This document shows, piece by piece, positions 44,301 through 52,005 of a DNA stretch of 59,798 bases. Both the position numbers and the translations under genes were made by a program. Source of the stretch: Bacteroidaceae bacterium (GTDB lineage: Bacteria; Bacteroidota; Bacteroidia; Bacteroidales; Bacteroidaceae); assembly GCA_016280855.1 (NCBI GenBank), contig JAEEHP010000182.1, positions 1-59,798 on the forward strand, given 5' to 3'. The notes under the pieces are model-generated. The model did no database searches and was not told the DNA's origin. It saw only the letters and a program-made list of their open reading frames with translations. The stretch's first letter is position 1. Each line of letters begins with the position of its first letter.

Positions 44301-44875
44301 GTTCGAAGGATCGTCAGATACACCGCTTCCATCAAGGCGCATTCCATCTGGCAAAGGAATACCATTTAGACATCCTTCCCCTGTTCCTCGTCGGCTTGGG
44401 GCATGTTCTGCCGAAGGACGAACTGGCGTTCCGTCGTGGACAGATGCACATGGAAATCGGCAAGCGCATGACACCCGATGAGTTTGCTGCAACAGAAACT
44501 CGACAGCTGACCAAGGATGTCCACCGCTACTTCATCCAGCATTATGCCGAACTCAGACGTCAGCACGAGAAGACGGCCGCCGTCGTACCCTACGTCCGCT
44601 ATCAATATCTCTACAAAGAGATCGGCGTGAAGCGTGAAGCCTTGCGCAACCTGAAAGCGATTCTCACACAAGCCCACGAAATCGACAATTGGAGTGGTGG
44701 AAGCGAGATCATCATGCCCAACTGCGGGCAGGGCGAGCGGGCCTTCGTCTTTGCCCTTGTCCATCCCGACGTCAATATCATTGCCACCGATCCTGATGCC
44801 GACAAGATAGCCGTTGCACAAAACGTCAACATCCATCTGCCCAACCTGCAATTCCAAATTGCATCAACACCATAA
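41375..44875 (+). CDS. MMPL-family exporter fused to PlsC-type acyltransferase and partial methyltransferase
   Basis: 1166 residues. About 1-830 is an RND/MMPL transporter with two six-helix bundles and two periplasmic domains (LKEDIGDFLSTDST; FIFGQGDDYTIFITEG near the proton-relay helix). About 870-1060 is a 1-acylglycerol-3-phosphate acyltransferase-like domain: H905-Q-S-Q-L-D (H-x4-D) in ANHQSQLD, and FPEGTRS from 971. The last 100 residues contain the start of a SAM methyltransferase (IIMPNCGQGERAFVFAL, IIATDPDADKIAVAQN) that stops after motif II, next to a repeat tract. The exporter should move the polyene lipid out. The two MMPL halves are joined by an odd AT-rich linker (DNA 42650-42716). 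Confidence 0.85.
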   Translation: MNPFLWTYDRLSRRRWLAMTLWLVVVVVSVALSTRIRLKEDIGDFLSTDSTSTRYMSVFQQIGGQNRIVIVTTSDESDAAARVDSIKASMDDFAEVLHSIDTASIVQDLSMQVDEEVVMEMLDFVADNAPLLMSEDDIRLADSLLDNPDYVREALEQNRQMLLLPASAMTDITVRKDPLHLFAPVMARLQTLRGNDSYTVDEGYILTADRQAGIGFLTSPYGSSESGKNRELNALLEDVSRQLSTIHPSVKVTAIGAPLIAVTNADRIKTDGLIAGILSIILIALVLWYVFRRVSDILWMIVSIATGYAIAMGVMSLYHHELSVIVLGTAAVLIGIAANYPLHFLDHRRHEPDERKALADIVTPLLTGNITTVSAFACLAWMDSEAMRDLGILGALVLIGTILFVLTVLPVLAARRARHEALSVKEEEIRQPISKKSFFSSSNYRLHFVFIILTCILGYFSLQTTFDTNLQHINYMTAEQRQHLSLLNVGLETTGSEVLAVAEAPSIDEALQRAEQMNDSLTAEGLHVRGIYGLIPSQQKQAEAIQRWTAFVERHRDVLTNQLQAEGQSLGFSQAAFMPFADLLATDWEPQPSEYFNPLSTIVGAPFILRDEQTAATRIINYIQAAEPMPDADKQRWRERFSSHGFVFDNRDVQSSLSTTLSDDFNYIGFVCGFVVFFFLWLSMASLELSLMSFLPLAVGWIWILGIMHLLGIQFNIVNIILATFIFGQGDDYTIFITEGLVYEHTYGRPILKSYKNSVALSALLMFIGIGSLIIARHPAMRSLGEVVIVGMFTVVLMAFYLPPLIFRWITTEGGKLREVPLTLERITFTVFASVFYLVVASVYQIFAFLWSHIGRYTESKKLFFHRTLCRISRFCIEHVPGTSWSVSNPYNEKLDRPAIIVANHQSQLDLIAVLSIAPKVVIVTKKWVWNNPLYSLILRAAEFYPISDGMEESREHLESLITRGYSIVVFPEGTRSKDRQIHRFHQGAFHLAKEYHLDILPLFLVGLGHVLPKDELAFRRGQMHMEIGKRMTPDEFAATETRQLTKDVHRYFIQHYAELRRQHEKTAAVVPYVRYQYLYKEIGVKREALRNLKAILTQAHEIDNWSGGSEIIMPNCGQGERAFVFALVHPDVNIIATDPDADKIAVAQNVNIHLPNLQFQIASTP

Positions 44876-44879
44876 CCCA

Positions 44880-44925
44880 ACTCTCAACTCTCAACTTTCA
44901 ACTCTCAACTTTCAACTCTCAACTC
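44880..44925. repeat. CTCAACT/TTTCAACT repeats after the MMPL gene
   Basis: Five to six 8-bp words CTCAACTC/CTCAACTT fill the gap to the next start codon. With 41345-41373 they form direct repeats bracketing the MMPL gene. Confidence 0.75.
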
Positions 44926-44926
44926 A

Positions 44927-46441
44927 ATGAAGCGTTGCGTCATCATAGGCAGTGGTCTCGGAGGCCTTTCGACGGGTGTCATCTTGGCACGCGAAGGCTA
45001 CGACGTGACCATTCTCGAACAGGAATCGCAGATTGGCGGTTGCCTGCAATGCTTCACTCGTCGCGGCGTCAAGTTTGAGACAGGCATGCATTTCATCGGC
45101 AGCGCCAAGCCAGGACAGACCCTCAACCGTCTGCTGCGTTTCCTTGGCATCGATGACATCGCGCTCGACGAACTCGACACCAACGCTTACGACATCGTAC
45201 GTTTAGGCTCAGATGAATTCCGTTTCCCCACAGGTGAAGTGGCCTTCGTCGAGCAGATGTGTAACTATTTTCCACAGGAGCGACAGGCCATCGAAGCCTA
45301 TATGGAATGCGTACAGCGCGTGGCTAACGCTTCCAGCCTCCATACGCTCAGCCTTGAGAATGCCGACAACGCCATCAGCACCGAATACCAGCTTCGCAGT
45401 ATCAATGAGGTCATTGAGAGCCTCGTCAAAGATCCTGTACTGCGCGATGTTCTCGTCGGCAACCTGCCCTTGTATGCAGCCCAACGCGACAAGACACCTT
45501 TCTCGACGCACGCCTTCATCGTCGATTTCTACAACCAAAGCAGCTTCCGTGTCGTAGACGGTAGCGATGCCATCGGCTTGGCCCTGCAGCGCAAGTTGGA
45601 GCAATATGGCGGACGCGTGGTGACCAACGCCAAGGTGACAAAGATCCTTTCCGACGAACATGGCGTCACGGGAGTCTCCACCGCCGATGAACGCTTCTTC
45701 CCCGCTGACACCGTCGTGAGTGCCATCCATCCTGTGCCGACGTTGGCCATGACCGACAGCCCGCTCATCCGCCCTGCTTTCCGTCGTCGCATGACCAGCC
45801 TGCCCAACACCATCGGCATCTTCTCGGTCTATCTCGACTTCAAAGAAGGCACGATGCCCTACCTCAACAGCAATTACTATGCCTACCGTGCCGGCGTCTC
45901 GCCATGGGACTGCGAAGCCTACACGCTCGATGACTGGCCACGCGGCTACCTATATATGCATTTCTGCCACGACGCCCATCCGCGCTTTGCCCGTGCCGGT
46001 GTCATCCTCAGCTATATGCGTTTCGAGGAGATGGCACCTTGGCTGGGAACTACGGTCGGCCATCGTGGCGACGACTACGAACGATTCAAGCAGCAGCGAG
46101 CCGAACGATTGATCGATGCCGTCGAACACTCGTTCCCCGGACTGCGCAACGCCATTCAACATTACTATACTTCAACCCCGCTCACCTACCTCGACTACAC
46201 GGGAACACCTGAGGGTAGCGCCTACGGCATTGCCAAAGACATCTCGTTGGGCGTGTCGTGCCACGTGCCTCAGCGCACCAAGCTCCCTGGCCTCTACCTG
46301 ACAGGGCAGAACATCAATTCGCATGGCATCCTCGGCGTGTTGGTGGGCACAGTGGTCACCTGCTCCGATTTGCTCGGGACTGCGTATCTGTATCAGCAGA
46401 TCATCACTGCCAATCAATCATCAATCATCAGTCATCAATGA
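44927..46441 (+). CDS. FAD-dependent oxidoreductase 1, phytoene desaturase-like
   Basis: 504 residues. FAD-binding motif IGSGLGGLSTGVILAREGYDVTILE at 7-31 and substrate-side segments (GIFSVYLDFKEGT, YTSTPLTYLDYTGTPEGSAYGI, GLYLTGQNINSHGI) of the carotenoid desaturase/saturase family. It may desaturate or isomerise the polyene or oxidise the head group. The last residues (N-Q-S-S-I-I-S-H-Q) are coded by a CAATCATCAATCA repeat, and the gene overlaps its paralogue by four bases. Confidence 0.85.
   Translation: MKRCVIIGSGLGGLSTGVILAREGYDVTILEQESQIGGCLQCFTRRGVKFETGMHFIGSAKPGQTLNRLLRFLGIDDIALDELDTNAYDIVRLGSDEFRFPTGEVAFVEQMCNYFPQERQAIEAYMECVQRVANASSLHTLSLENADNAISTEYQLRSINEVIESLVKDPVLRDVLVGNLPLYAAQRDKTPFSTHAFIVDFYNQSSFRVVDGSDAIGLALQRKLEQYGGRVVTNAKVTKILSDEHGVTGVSTADERFFPADTVVSAIHPVPTLAMTDSPLIRPAFRRRMTSLPNTIGIFSVYLDFKEGTMPYLNSNYYAYRAGVSPWDCEAYTLDDWPRGYLYMHFCHDAHPRFARAGVILSYMRFEEMAPWLGTTVGHRGDDYERFKQQRAERLIDAVEHSFPGLRNAIQHYYTSTPLTYLDYTGTPEGSAYGIAKDISLGVSCHVPQRTKLPGLYLTGQNINSHGILGVLVGTVVTCSDLLGTAYLYQQIITANQSSIISHQ
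46412..46440. repeat. CAATCATCAATCATCA repeat spanning the junction of the two oxidoreductase genes
   Basis: It encodes the final residues of oxidoreductase 1 and ends with the start codon of oxidoreductase 2. The same word occurs inside the sulfatase (16540-16612, reverse). Confidence 0.7.
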
Positions 46442-47943
46442 AAAGTGCTTTAATCATAGGAGGCGGCTTCGGAGGCCTGATCACAGGTGCCTTGCTGGCA
46501 CATGAAGGGCTGCGTGTGCGTGTCTTAGAGAAGAACCATAACATCGGCGGCGGCCTCCAAAGCTTCACTCGTCAAGGTGTTTACTACGAGACCGGCATGC
46601 ACATCCTCGGCGGTTTCTCCGAGGGTGGCTCCGTGCGACGCATCTTCGAATATCTGGGTATCATGGATCAGCTGCGCATCGAGCGCTGCGACATGGATTG
46701 CATGGACGAAGTCACCTACCTCAGCACGGGCGACAACTACCGTTTGCCGCAGGGCCGCGAGGCCTTCACCGAGGCGCTTTGCCGTTATTTCCCCGACGAA
46801 AGCGAAGGCATCACGCGCTATCTGCAGGCTTGTTACGATCTCACCGAGGAGGTGGGCATCTTCTACCTTCGTCCGTCAGAAACGGTCTTCGCCATTCATA
46901 GCGATCGCTTCATGCAGCCTGCCGACGAGTTCATTGCCGACTTCATTACCGATCCACGTCTGCGCGACCTTCTGGCCTATATGAATCCTATGTACGGTGG
47001 TGTGCCCGGTCACACACCAGCGTATATTCACTCGTTGATCAATGTGCTCTATATCAGCGGACAATATCATTTCCGTGGACGCAGTCAGCACATGGCAGAG
47101 CTGCTTTCCAGCGTCATCTATGAGCACGGCGGCGAGGTCTTGACCAACCAGGCTGTCAGCGCCATTAATATTGTCGATAAACAGGTTGAGAGTGTGCAGA
47201 CCGTCTCCGGCTCCACCTTCCGTGCCGACTACTATGTCTCCACGATTCACCTGAAAGCGCTCTTCCCCCTGCTCCCTGCAGGGGCACTGCCACGAGCTTA
47301 TATCAACCGCCTCACCGAGGCTCCCGTCACCTATTCCGCTTTCATCCTCTACCTGGCGTTCAAGCCAGAATCCTTCCCGTATATCAACCATACCGGTTAC
47401 ATCCAGGACGATTACGGTCAGATCTGGAACCATAATGAGTACGACGCTGCCACTTGGCCACGGGGACTCATGTACCTCACGCCGCCGACGGAGAACCAAG
47501 GACCGTATGCCGTGCGCATGACCATCAACTGCATCATGAGCTACGATCAGGTCAAGCGATGGGAGAAGACCAGCATAGGTCACCGTGGCGCAGATTACGA
47601 AGCATGGAAGCGTGAACAGGCAGAACGTATCATCGACAAACTGGAGCGCGTCTTTCCAGATATTCGCCAGTGCATCAAGAACTACACTACCGCCTCGCCG
47701 CTCACGATTCGCGACTACTATGCCTCGCCACAGGGCGCACTCTACGGCTACAGCAAGGATGGTCTTGACCCGGCGCGAACGCTCATATCTCCAGTCACTC
47801 GAATCCGCAACTTGCTCCTTTCGGGACAATGTGTCAATCTTCATGGCATCTGCGGCGTGCCGCTCACGGCTATCAACACCGCAGAATGTATCTTCGGCCT
47901 CAACACCATCGTCAATAAGATAAACGATTATTGCAATAAATAA
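46438..47943 (+). CDS. FAD-dependent oxidoreductase 2, phytoene desaturase-like
   Basis: 501 residues. It starts with the FAD motif LIIGGGFGGLITGALLAHEGLRVRVLE and ends with LLLSGQCVNLHGICGVPLTA. Clearly paralogous to the gene before it (same order of motifs, 'SFTRQGVYYETGMHILGG' against 'CFTRRGVKFETGMHFIGS'), it probably arose by tandem duplication and may act as a heterodimer or on successive positions. The ATG overlaps the upstream TGA. The distal start codon at 46258 would lie inside oxidoreductase 1 and is rejected. Confidence 0.85.
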   Translation: MKSALIIGGGFGGLITGALLAHEGLRVRVLEKNHNIGGGLQSFTRQGVYYETGMHILGGFSEGGSVRRIFEYLGIMDQLRIERCDMDCMDEVTYLSTGDNYRLPQGREAFTEALCRYFPDESEGITRYLQACYDLTEEVGIFYLRPSETVFAIHSDRFMQPADEFIADFITDPRLRDLLAYMNPMYGGVPGHTPAYIHSLINVLYISGQYHFRGRSQHMAELLSSVIYEHGGEVLTNQAVSAINIVDKQVESVQTVSGSTFRADYYVSTIHLKALFPLLPAGALPRAYINRLTEAPVTYSAFILYLAFKPESFPYINHTGYIQDDYGQIWNHNEYDAATWPRGLMYLTPPTENQGPYAVRMTINCIMSYDQVKRWEKTSIGHRGADYEAWKREQAERIIDKLERVFPDIRQCIKNYTTASPLTIRDYYASPQGALYGYSKDGLDPARTLISPVTRIRNLLLSGQCVNLHGICGVPLTAINTAECIFGLNTIVNKINDYCNK

Positions 47944-47961
47944 AACCTAAGCAGATAGTAT

Positions 47962-49257
47962 ATGGAGACAATCAAAATGAAACTCATCTACCCGAAGTGG
48001 CAGAAGCTGCGCGGGCAGACAACCTTTAACCTTCCCCCTCACGGCCCAGTGGCTTTCGCTGCTACCCTGCCGGATTATGTCGATGTCTCGTTCACCGACG
48101 AGAACGTCGAGGAAATCAACTTCGACGAGCCTTGCGACATCGTGGCGCTCTCGATGATGCTTTCGACGCAGGTCAAGCGCGGATGGGAGATTGCTGATGA
48201 ATACCACAAACGCGGCAAGCTCGTCATGGCGGGCGGCATCTCGTCGATGCTTCATGCCGAGGACATGGTGAAGCACGTCGATAGCCTCTTCCTCGGCGAG
48301 AGCGAGGGGCGCATGGAACAGGTCATGCAAGACTTCCTGCGCGGCGAATTGAAGAAGGTCTATAACTATATGGGGCAAATGCCGCCCATTGAGGACGTAG
48401 GGCCTTGCCGCCGCGACCTCTACAAGCGCGACCTCTACAACCACAAGGGAGTGCCGATGGTCGATCTCTTCCATGCCAGTCGTGGCTGTCGTTTCAGCTG
48501 CTACCCCTGCGCGGTTTCGTACCTCGGCGGTCGCAAGTTCCGTCCGCGCCCCATCGACAAAGTCGTCGAGGACATGGCAAGCATCGACAACAACCGCCTC
48601 TTCATCGTCGATAACTCCTTGGCGCAGAACAAGGATTGGGAGCGCGAGCTCTTCAAGGCCATTGCACCGCTGAAGAAGAAATGGATCAGCCACACCATCG
48701 AGGACGACCCCGAGATCCTCGACCTCGCAGGCAAGGCCGGCGCATGGTATGTCTATCAGGCCGTTTACGACACCAGCGATTATATTAAGGAACGCGTGAA
48801 GCGTTACCACGACAATGGCATCGGCGTCGAAGGCACCATCCTGCTCGGGCTTGACAACCAGACCGAGGACGACATCAAGCGCCTCATCGACTTCCTCGGC
48901 GAGATAGACCTCGACTTGGCAGAGTTCACCGTCATGACACCCTTCCCCCACACCAAGGGCTACGACGACCTGTTGCGCCAGGGACGCATCTTCGACTTCG
49001 ACTGGAACCACTACAACGCCGGTCAGGTCGTATTCCAACCCAAGCACATGTCGCCCGAGCGTCTTCAAGAACTCTACGACTACGCCTGGGCGAGCTTCTA
49101 CAAGGACGAGAGCCAGGAGGCGAAGATGTTCAACCTCTTCTGCCAGGTCGCTCTGCGCGAGATGAACGAAGGCACTTACCGTCCTCGCGACCGCCGACTC
49201 ATGAACCGCAGCTTCGGTAAGGTCGTTGACCGCTCCAAGCGCAACGTGAATACCTAA
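47962..49257 (+). CDS. B12-binding-type radical SAM protein
   Basis: 431 residues. The N-terminal Rossmann region (about 1-150: LPDYVDVSFTDENVEEI, DIVALSMMLSTQVKRGWEIADEYHKRGKLVMAGG) resembles a cobalamin-binding domain, but the B12-ligating His motif is not evident. The radical SAM domain follows with C176-x3-C180-x2-C183 (RGCRFSCYPCAVS). The family (COG1032) includes C-methylases, ring-forming and rearranging enzymes. In this operon it may alter the aryl ring or the polyene terminus. No such enzyme is part of the E. coli or Xanthomonas aryl polyene set, so its role is an open question. Confidence 0.82.
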   Translation: METIKMKLIYPKWQKLRGQTTFNLPPHGPVAFAATLPDYVDVSFTDENVEEINFDEPCDIVALSMMLSTQVKRGWEIADEYHKRGKLVMAGGISSMLHAEDMVKHVDSLFLGESEGRMEQVMQDFLRGELKKVYNYMGQMPPIEDVGPCRRDLYKRDLYNHKGVPMVDLFHASRGCRFSCYPCAVSYLGGRKFRPRPIDKVVEDMASIDNNRLFIVDNSLAQNKDWERELFKAIAPLKKKWISHTIEDDPEILDLAGKAGAWYVYQAVYDTSDYIKERVKRYHDNGIGVEGTILLGLDNQTEDDIKRLIDFLGEIDLDLAEFTVMTPFPHTKGYDDLLRQGRIFDFDWNHYNAGQVVFQPKHMSPERLQELYDYAWASFYKDESQEAKMFNLFCQVALREMNEGTYRPRDRRLMNRSFGKVVDRSKRNVNT

Positions 49258-49287
49258 TATATCTATCACCTTTCTATCAAGGTAACT

Positions 49288-49325
49288 TTTATTTTTCACT
49301 TTTCACTCTTTCACTTTTCACTCTC
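49288..49325. repeat. TTTTCACTTTTCACTC repeats
   Basis: Reverse-complement counterpart of the AGTGAAA words at 29264-29310, here between the radical SAM gene and a small unknown gene. Confidence 0.65.
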
Positions 49326-49328
49326 TCC

Positions 49329-49685
49329 ATGAAGGTTCCCAAAGAATACTACGACGAGATCTTCGAGTTCCGCGGCCAGTGGGATATGCCCTCGGCCTGC
49401 GGCCTCAAGATCCGCACCATAGACGACAAGACCTATGTCATCGTCACCGAGATGTACCAGGAGAACCCCGGCACCAGCGTCACCTATGCCGGTCGCAGCC
49501 TCGCTGAGCAGATCTGCGAAGCCAAAGGCCTCACGCTCAATGACATCATCTACATCGAGTGCACCCCCGACACCAACTCCAAGCTCTCGTTCTACGACGA
49601 GGAGTACTTCCGTGTCGATTTCTCCGGCGAACGCCCGGCCTACACCCAGCTCTCCGTTGACGAAGTGCACCGTGTGCTCAAATAA
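49329..49685 (+). CDS. Small uncharacterised protein
   Basis: 118 residues, soluble, acidic alpha/beta protein (EYYDEIFEFRGQWDMP, TYVIVTEMYQENPGTSVTY, IIYIECTPDTNSKLSFYDEEYFRVDF). No family is recognised. The codon pattern and its place between two operon genes argue it is real. It ends where the esterase gene begins (the probable TTG start lies 10 bp after the stop codon). Confidence 0.65.
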   Translation: MKVPKEYYDEIFEFRGQWDMPSACGLKIRTIDDKTYVIVTEMYQENPGTSVTYAGRSLAEQICEAKGLTLNDIIYIECTPDTNSKLSFYDEEYFRVDFSGERPAYTQLSVDEVHRVLK

Positions 49686-49695
49686 CCCGATTCCC

Positions 49696-50619
49696 TTGAA
49701 AGCCCTCTCCTCGATAATAGCCTCTATCGTTTCTATAGTTTCTATAGCATCTATGGTTTCTATAGTCCCCGTAGCGGCTGCTTCGTTGACTCCTATCCGC
49801 CTTTGGGAAGGTACTGGCGTGAAGGCCAAAAGTGTTACGCTCGAACCTTTTCTTCCCGCTTCCCAGGCACCTTCGCCAGCCATCATCGTCTGCCCTGGCG
49901 GCAGCTACTGCTGGCACGACTACGAGGCCGAGGGCTTACGTGTTGCTGAGTGGCTTCAACGCGAGGGCATTGCTGCCTTCGTCCTGAAGTACCGCGTACA
50001 GGGCATAGGGCCCTACGTCTTCCATACGCGTCTCGTCAGCCGCGGTCACCGTCATCCCGATGCCCTCTGCGACGTCCAGCGTGCGATTCAGTATGTTCGT
50101 GAGCACGCCTCCGACTTCGGCATCAATCCCCAATGCCTCGGTGTCATGGGCTTCTCAGCCGGCGGCCATCTCAGCATGAGCGCTGCCTCCTATGCCGCTA
50201 CGGACTTCCTGGCGCCCCTCGGCATCGAGCATACCGTCAGCCTGCGGCCCGACTTCGTCGCTCCCATCTATCCCGTCGTGACGATGCACAAGCCCTACGT
50301 CCACAAACGCAGCCGCCGAGCCTTGCTCGGAGAGTATGGCAAGCGCCGAAAGGTCATGCGCGACTCCATGTCCCTCGAGCTGCACGTCCCTGCCGACTGC
50401 CCGCCCGTCTTCCTGCTCAACTGCGAGGACGACCCCATCGTGCAGTGGCAGAACAGCGTCCTGCTCGACAGTGCCCTCACAGCGGCTAACATACCTCACC
50501 TCTACACGCGCTATCCCACTGGCGGCCACGGCTTTGGCGGCGACACCACGCGATTCAACACTTACACCCAACAGTGGCAAAATACTTTCATCCAATGGTT
50601 CAAGAATATATTCCCATGA
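49696..50619 (+). CDS. Secreted alpha/beta hydrolase (acetyl-xylan esterase-like)
   Basis: 307 residues from TTG at 49696. The oxyanion motif is CPGGSY, the nucleophile serine is in GFSAGGHLSMSAA, and Asp and His lie in EDDPIVQ and GGHGFGG, giving a complete hydrolase triad. A serine-esterase role on the acylated product, or ester formation, is possible. The N-terminal signal peptide is made of a 9-10 bp repeat of the type TTTCTATAG that codes V-S-I/I-V-S-I words. GTG at 49672 and ATG at 49753 are alternative starts. The TTG gives M-K-A-L-S-S followed by the hydrophobic core. It overlaps the next gene by four bases. Confidence 0.78.
   Translation: MKALSSIIASIVSIVSIASMVSIVPVAAASLTPIRLWEGTGVKAKSVTLEPFLPASQAPSPAIIVCPGGSYCWHDYEAEGLRVAEWLQREGIAAFVLKYRVQGIGPYVFHTRLVSRGHRHPDALCDVQRAIQYVREHASDFGINPQCLGVMGFSAGGHLSMSAASYAATDFLAPLGIEHTVSLRPDFVAPIYPVVTMHKPYVHKRSRRALLGEYGKRRKVMRDSMSLELHVPADCPPVFLLNCEDDPIVQWQNSVLLDSALTAANIPHLYTRYPTGGHGFGGDTTRFNTYTQQWQNTFIQWFKNIFP
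49712..49770 (+). repeat. Degenerate TTTCTATAG tandem repeat coding a signal peptide
   Basis: Five to six copies of a roughly 9-10 bp word (CTCTATCG, TTTCTATAG, ATCTATGG) lie entirely within the hydrophobic core of the esterase signal peptide. Confidence 0.7.
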
Positions 50620-51902
50620 CCGACATCGAATACAGCTCACCGGCTGAGATCAAAGCCTTCCAGGAAGGTCTGCTGCGCAAGGCACTCGATTACCTTGCCG
50701 CACATTCGCCTTATTATCAGCGCATCTTCGCTGAAAAGGGTATCGACGTATCTACGATTCACACGCTCGAAGACCTCACACGCCTGCCTTTCACCGAGAA
50801 GAAGGACCTGCAGCTTTACAACGACGACTTCCTCTGCTGCCCCAAGGAGAAGATCGTCGATTACATCACCACCAGCGGCACGCTGGGCGAGCCCGTCACC
50901 TTCGGCTGCACCGACGCCGACCTCAACCGCCTGGCTTACAACGAGGAAAAGTCCTTTGCCTGTGCGGGACTCAAACCGGGCAACATCCTTCAGCTCATGA
51001 CCACCATCGACAAGCGTTTCATGGCCGGCCTCGCCTATTTCCTCGGCATTCGTAAGTTGGGCGCCAGCATCATACGCGTCGGAAACGGCATCCCCGAACT
51101 GCAGTGGGACACGATCCAGCGTCTGCACCCCGACACCATCATGTGTGTACCCTCGTTCATCCTGCGACTCATCGAGTATGCCGAGGAACACGGTATCGAC
51201 TATCGCAACAGCAGCGTTCGACGCATTATTGGTATCGGCGAGGGACTGCGCGACCAGGACTTCAACCTCAATCTCCTCGGACGTCGCATCAAGGACAAAT
51301 GGGATGTTGACCTCTTCGCCACCTACTCCAGCACCGAGATGGGCGCCACGTTCTCCGAATGCCAATACGGGCAGGGTGGACACGTACACCCCGAACTCAT
51401 CATCGTCGAAATCATCGGCGACGACGACCAGCCCGTGCCCGACGGACAGCCCGGCGAAGTCGTTGTCACCACGCTCGGCGTTGAGGCCATGCCCCTGCTG
51501 CGCTTCCGCACGGGTGACATCGCCGCCAAGCGTACTGAGCAATGCCAATGCGGCCGCTGGTCCTATCGTCTGACGCCGCTCGTGGGACGCAAGAACAATA
51601 TGATCAAGCTCAAGGGCACGACGCTCTATCCTCCTGCCATCAACGACGTGCTCGACAACACGGACTACGTGCAGAACTACATCGTTTACGTTCGCTCGTC
51701 CTCTGCCGGCACCGATCAGGTCGATGTCTGCGTAGGTCTCAAGAACGAGCCGCCCTTCGATGCCGTCAAAGACCTCAAGGACCGCTTCCGTTCGCGCATC
51801 CGTGTGGCACCCAACATCGAAATCCTCGACGTGGACGAAATAGCCCGCCGCAACTTTCCCGCCAAGAGCCGCAAGCCCATCAAGTTCGTGGACTTAAGAT
51901 AA
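50616..51902 (+). CDS. Phenylacetate-CoA ligase-like adenylating enzyme
   Basis: 428 residues of the ANL family, PaaK-like branch. The P-loop equivalent is TTSGTLGEP, followed by YSSTEMG, FRTGD and the C-terminal GRKNNMIKLKGTTLYP. Catalytic Lys in this branch lies in the C-terminal lid (K-x-x-K-F). It most plausibly activates p-coumarate from the tyrosine ammonia-lyase and loads it on CoA or one of the ACPs, the part played by ApeH in E. coli. The start ATG overlaps the stop of the esterase. Confidence 0.85.
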   Translation: MTDIEYSSPAEIKAFQEGLLRKALDYLAAHSPYYQRIFAEKGIDVSTIHTLEDLTRLPFTEKKDLQLYNDDFLCCPKEKIVDYITTSGTLGEPVTFGCTDADLNRLAYNEEKSFACAGLKPGNILQLMTTIDKRFMAGLAYFLGIRKLGASIIRVGNGIPELQWDTIQRLHPDTIMCVPSFILRLIEYAEEHGIDYRNSSVRRIIGIGEGLRDQDFNLNLLGRRIKDKWDVDLFATYSSTEMGATFSECQYGQGGHVHPELIIVEIIGDDDQPVPDGQPGEVVVTTLGVEAMPLLRFRTGDIAAKRTEQCQCGRWSYRLTPLVGRKNNMIKLKGTTLYPPAINDVLDNTDYVQNYIVYVRSSSAGTDQVDVCVGLKNEPPFDAVKDLKDRFRSRIRVAPNIEILDVDEIARRNFPAKSRKPIKFVDLR

Positions 51903-52005
51903 ACATAACAAGACCCACCCCCTACCCCTCCCTGTGAGGGAGGGGAGTAGATACCATCCAGGGTCTATATGGTTCATAAGAGTAAATCAAATACAATATA
52001 TATAT

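Noticed and set aside
47947..49299. Minus-strand open frame of 450 codons opposite the radical SAM gene
   Set aside because: The plus strand encodes the CxxxCxxC radical SAM protein. The antisense frame is a by-product of GC-rich codon use.
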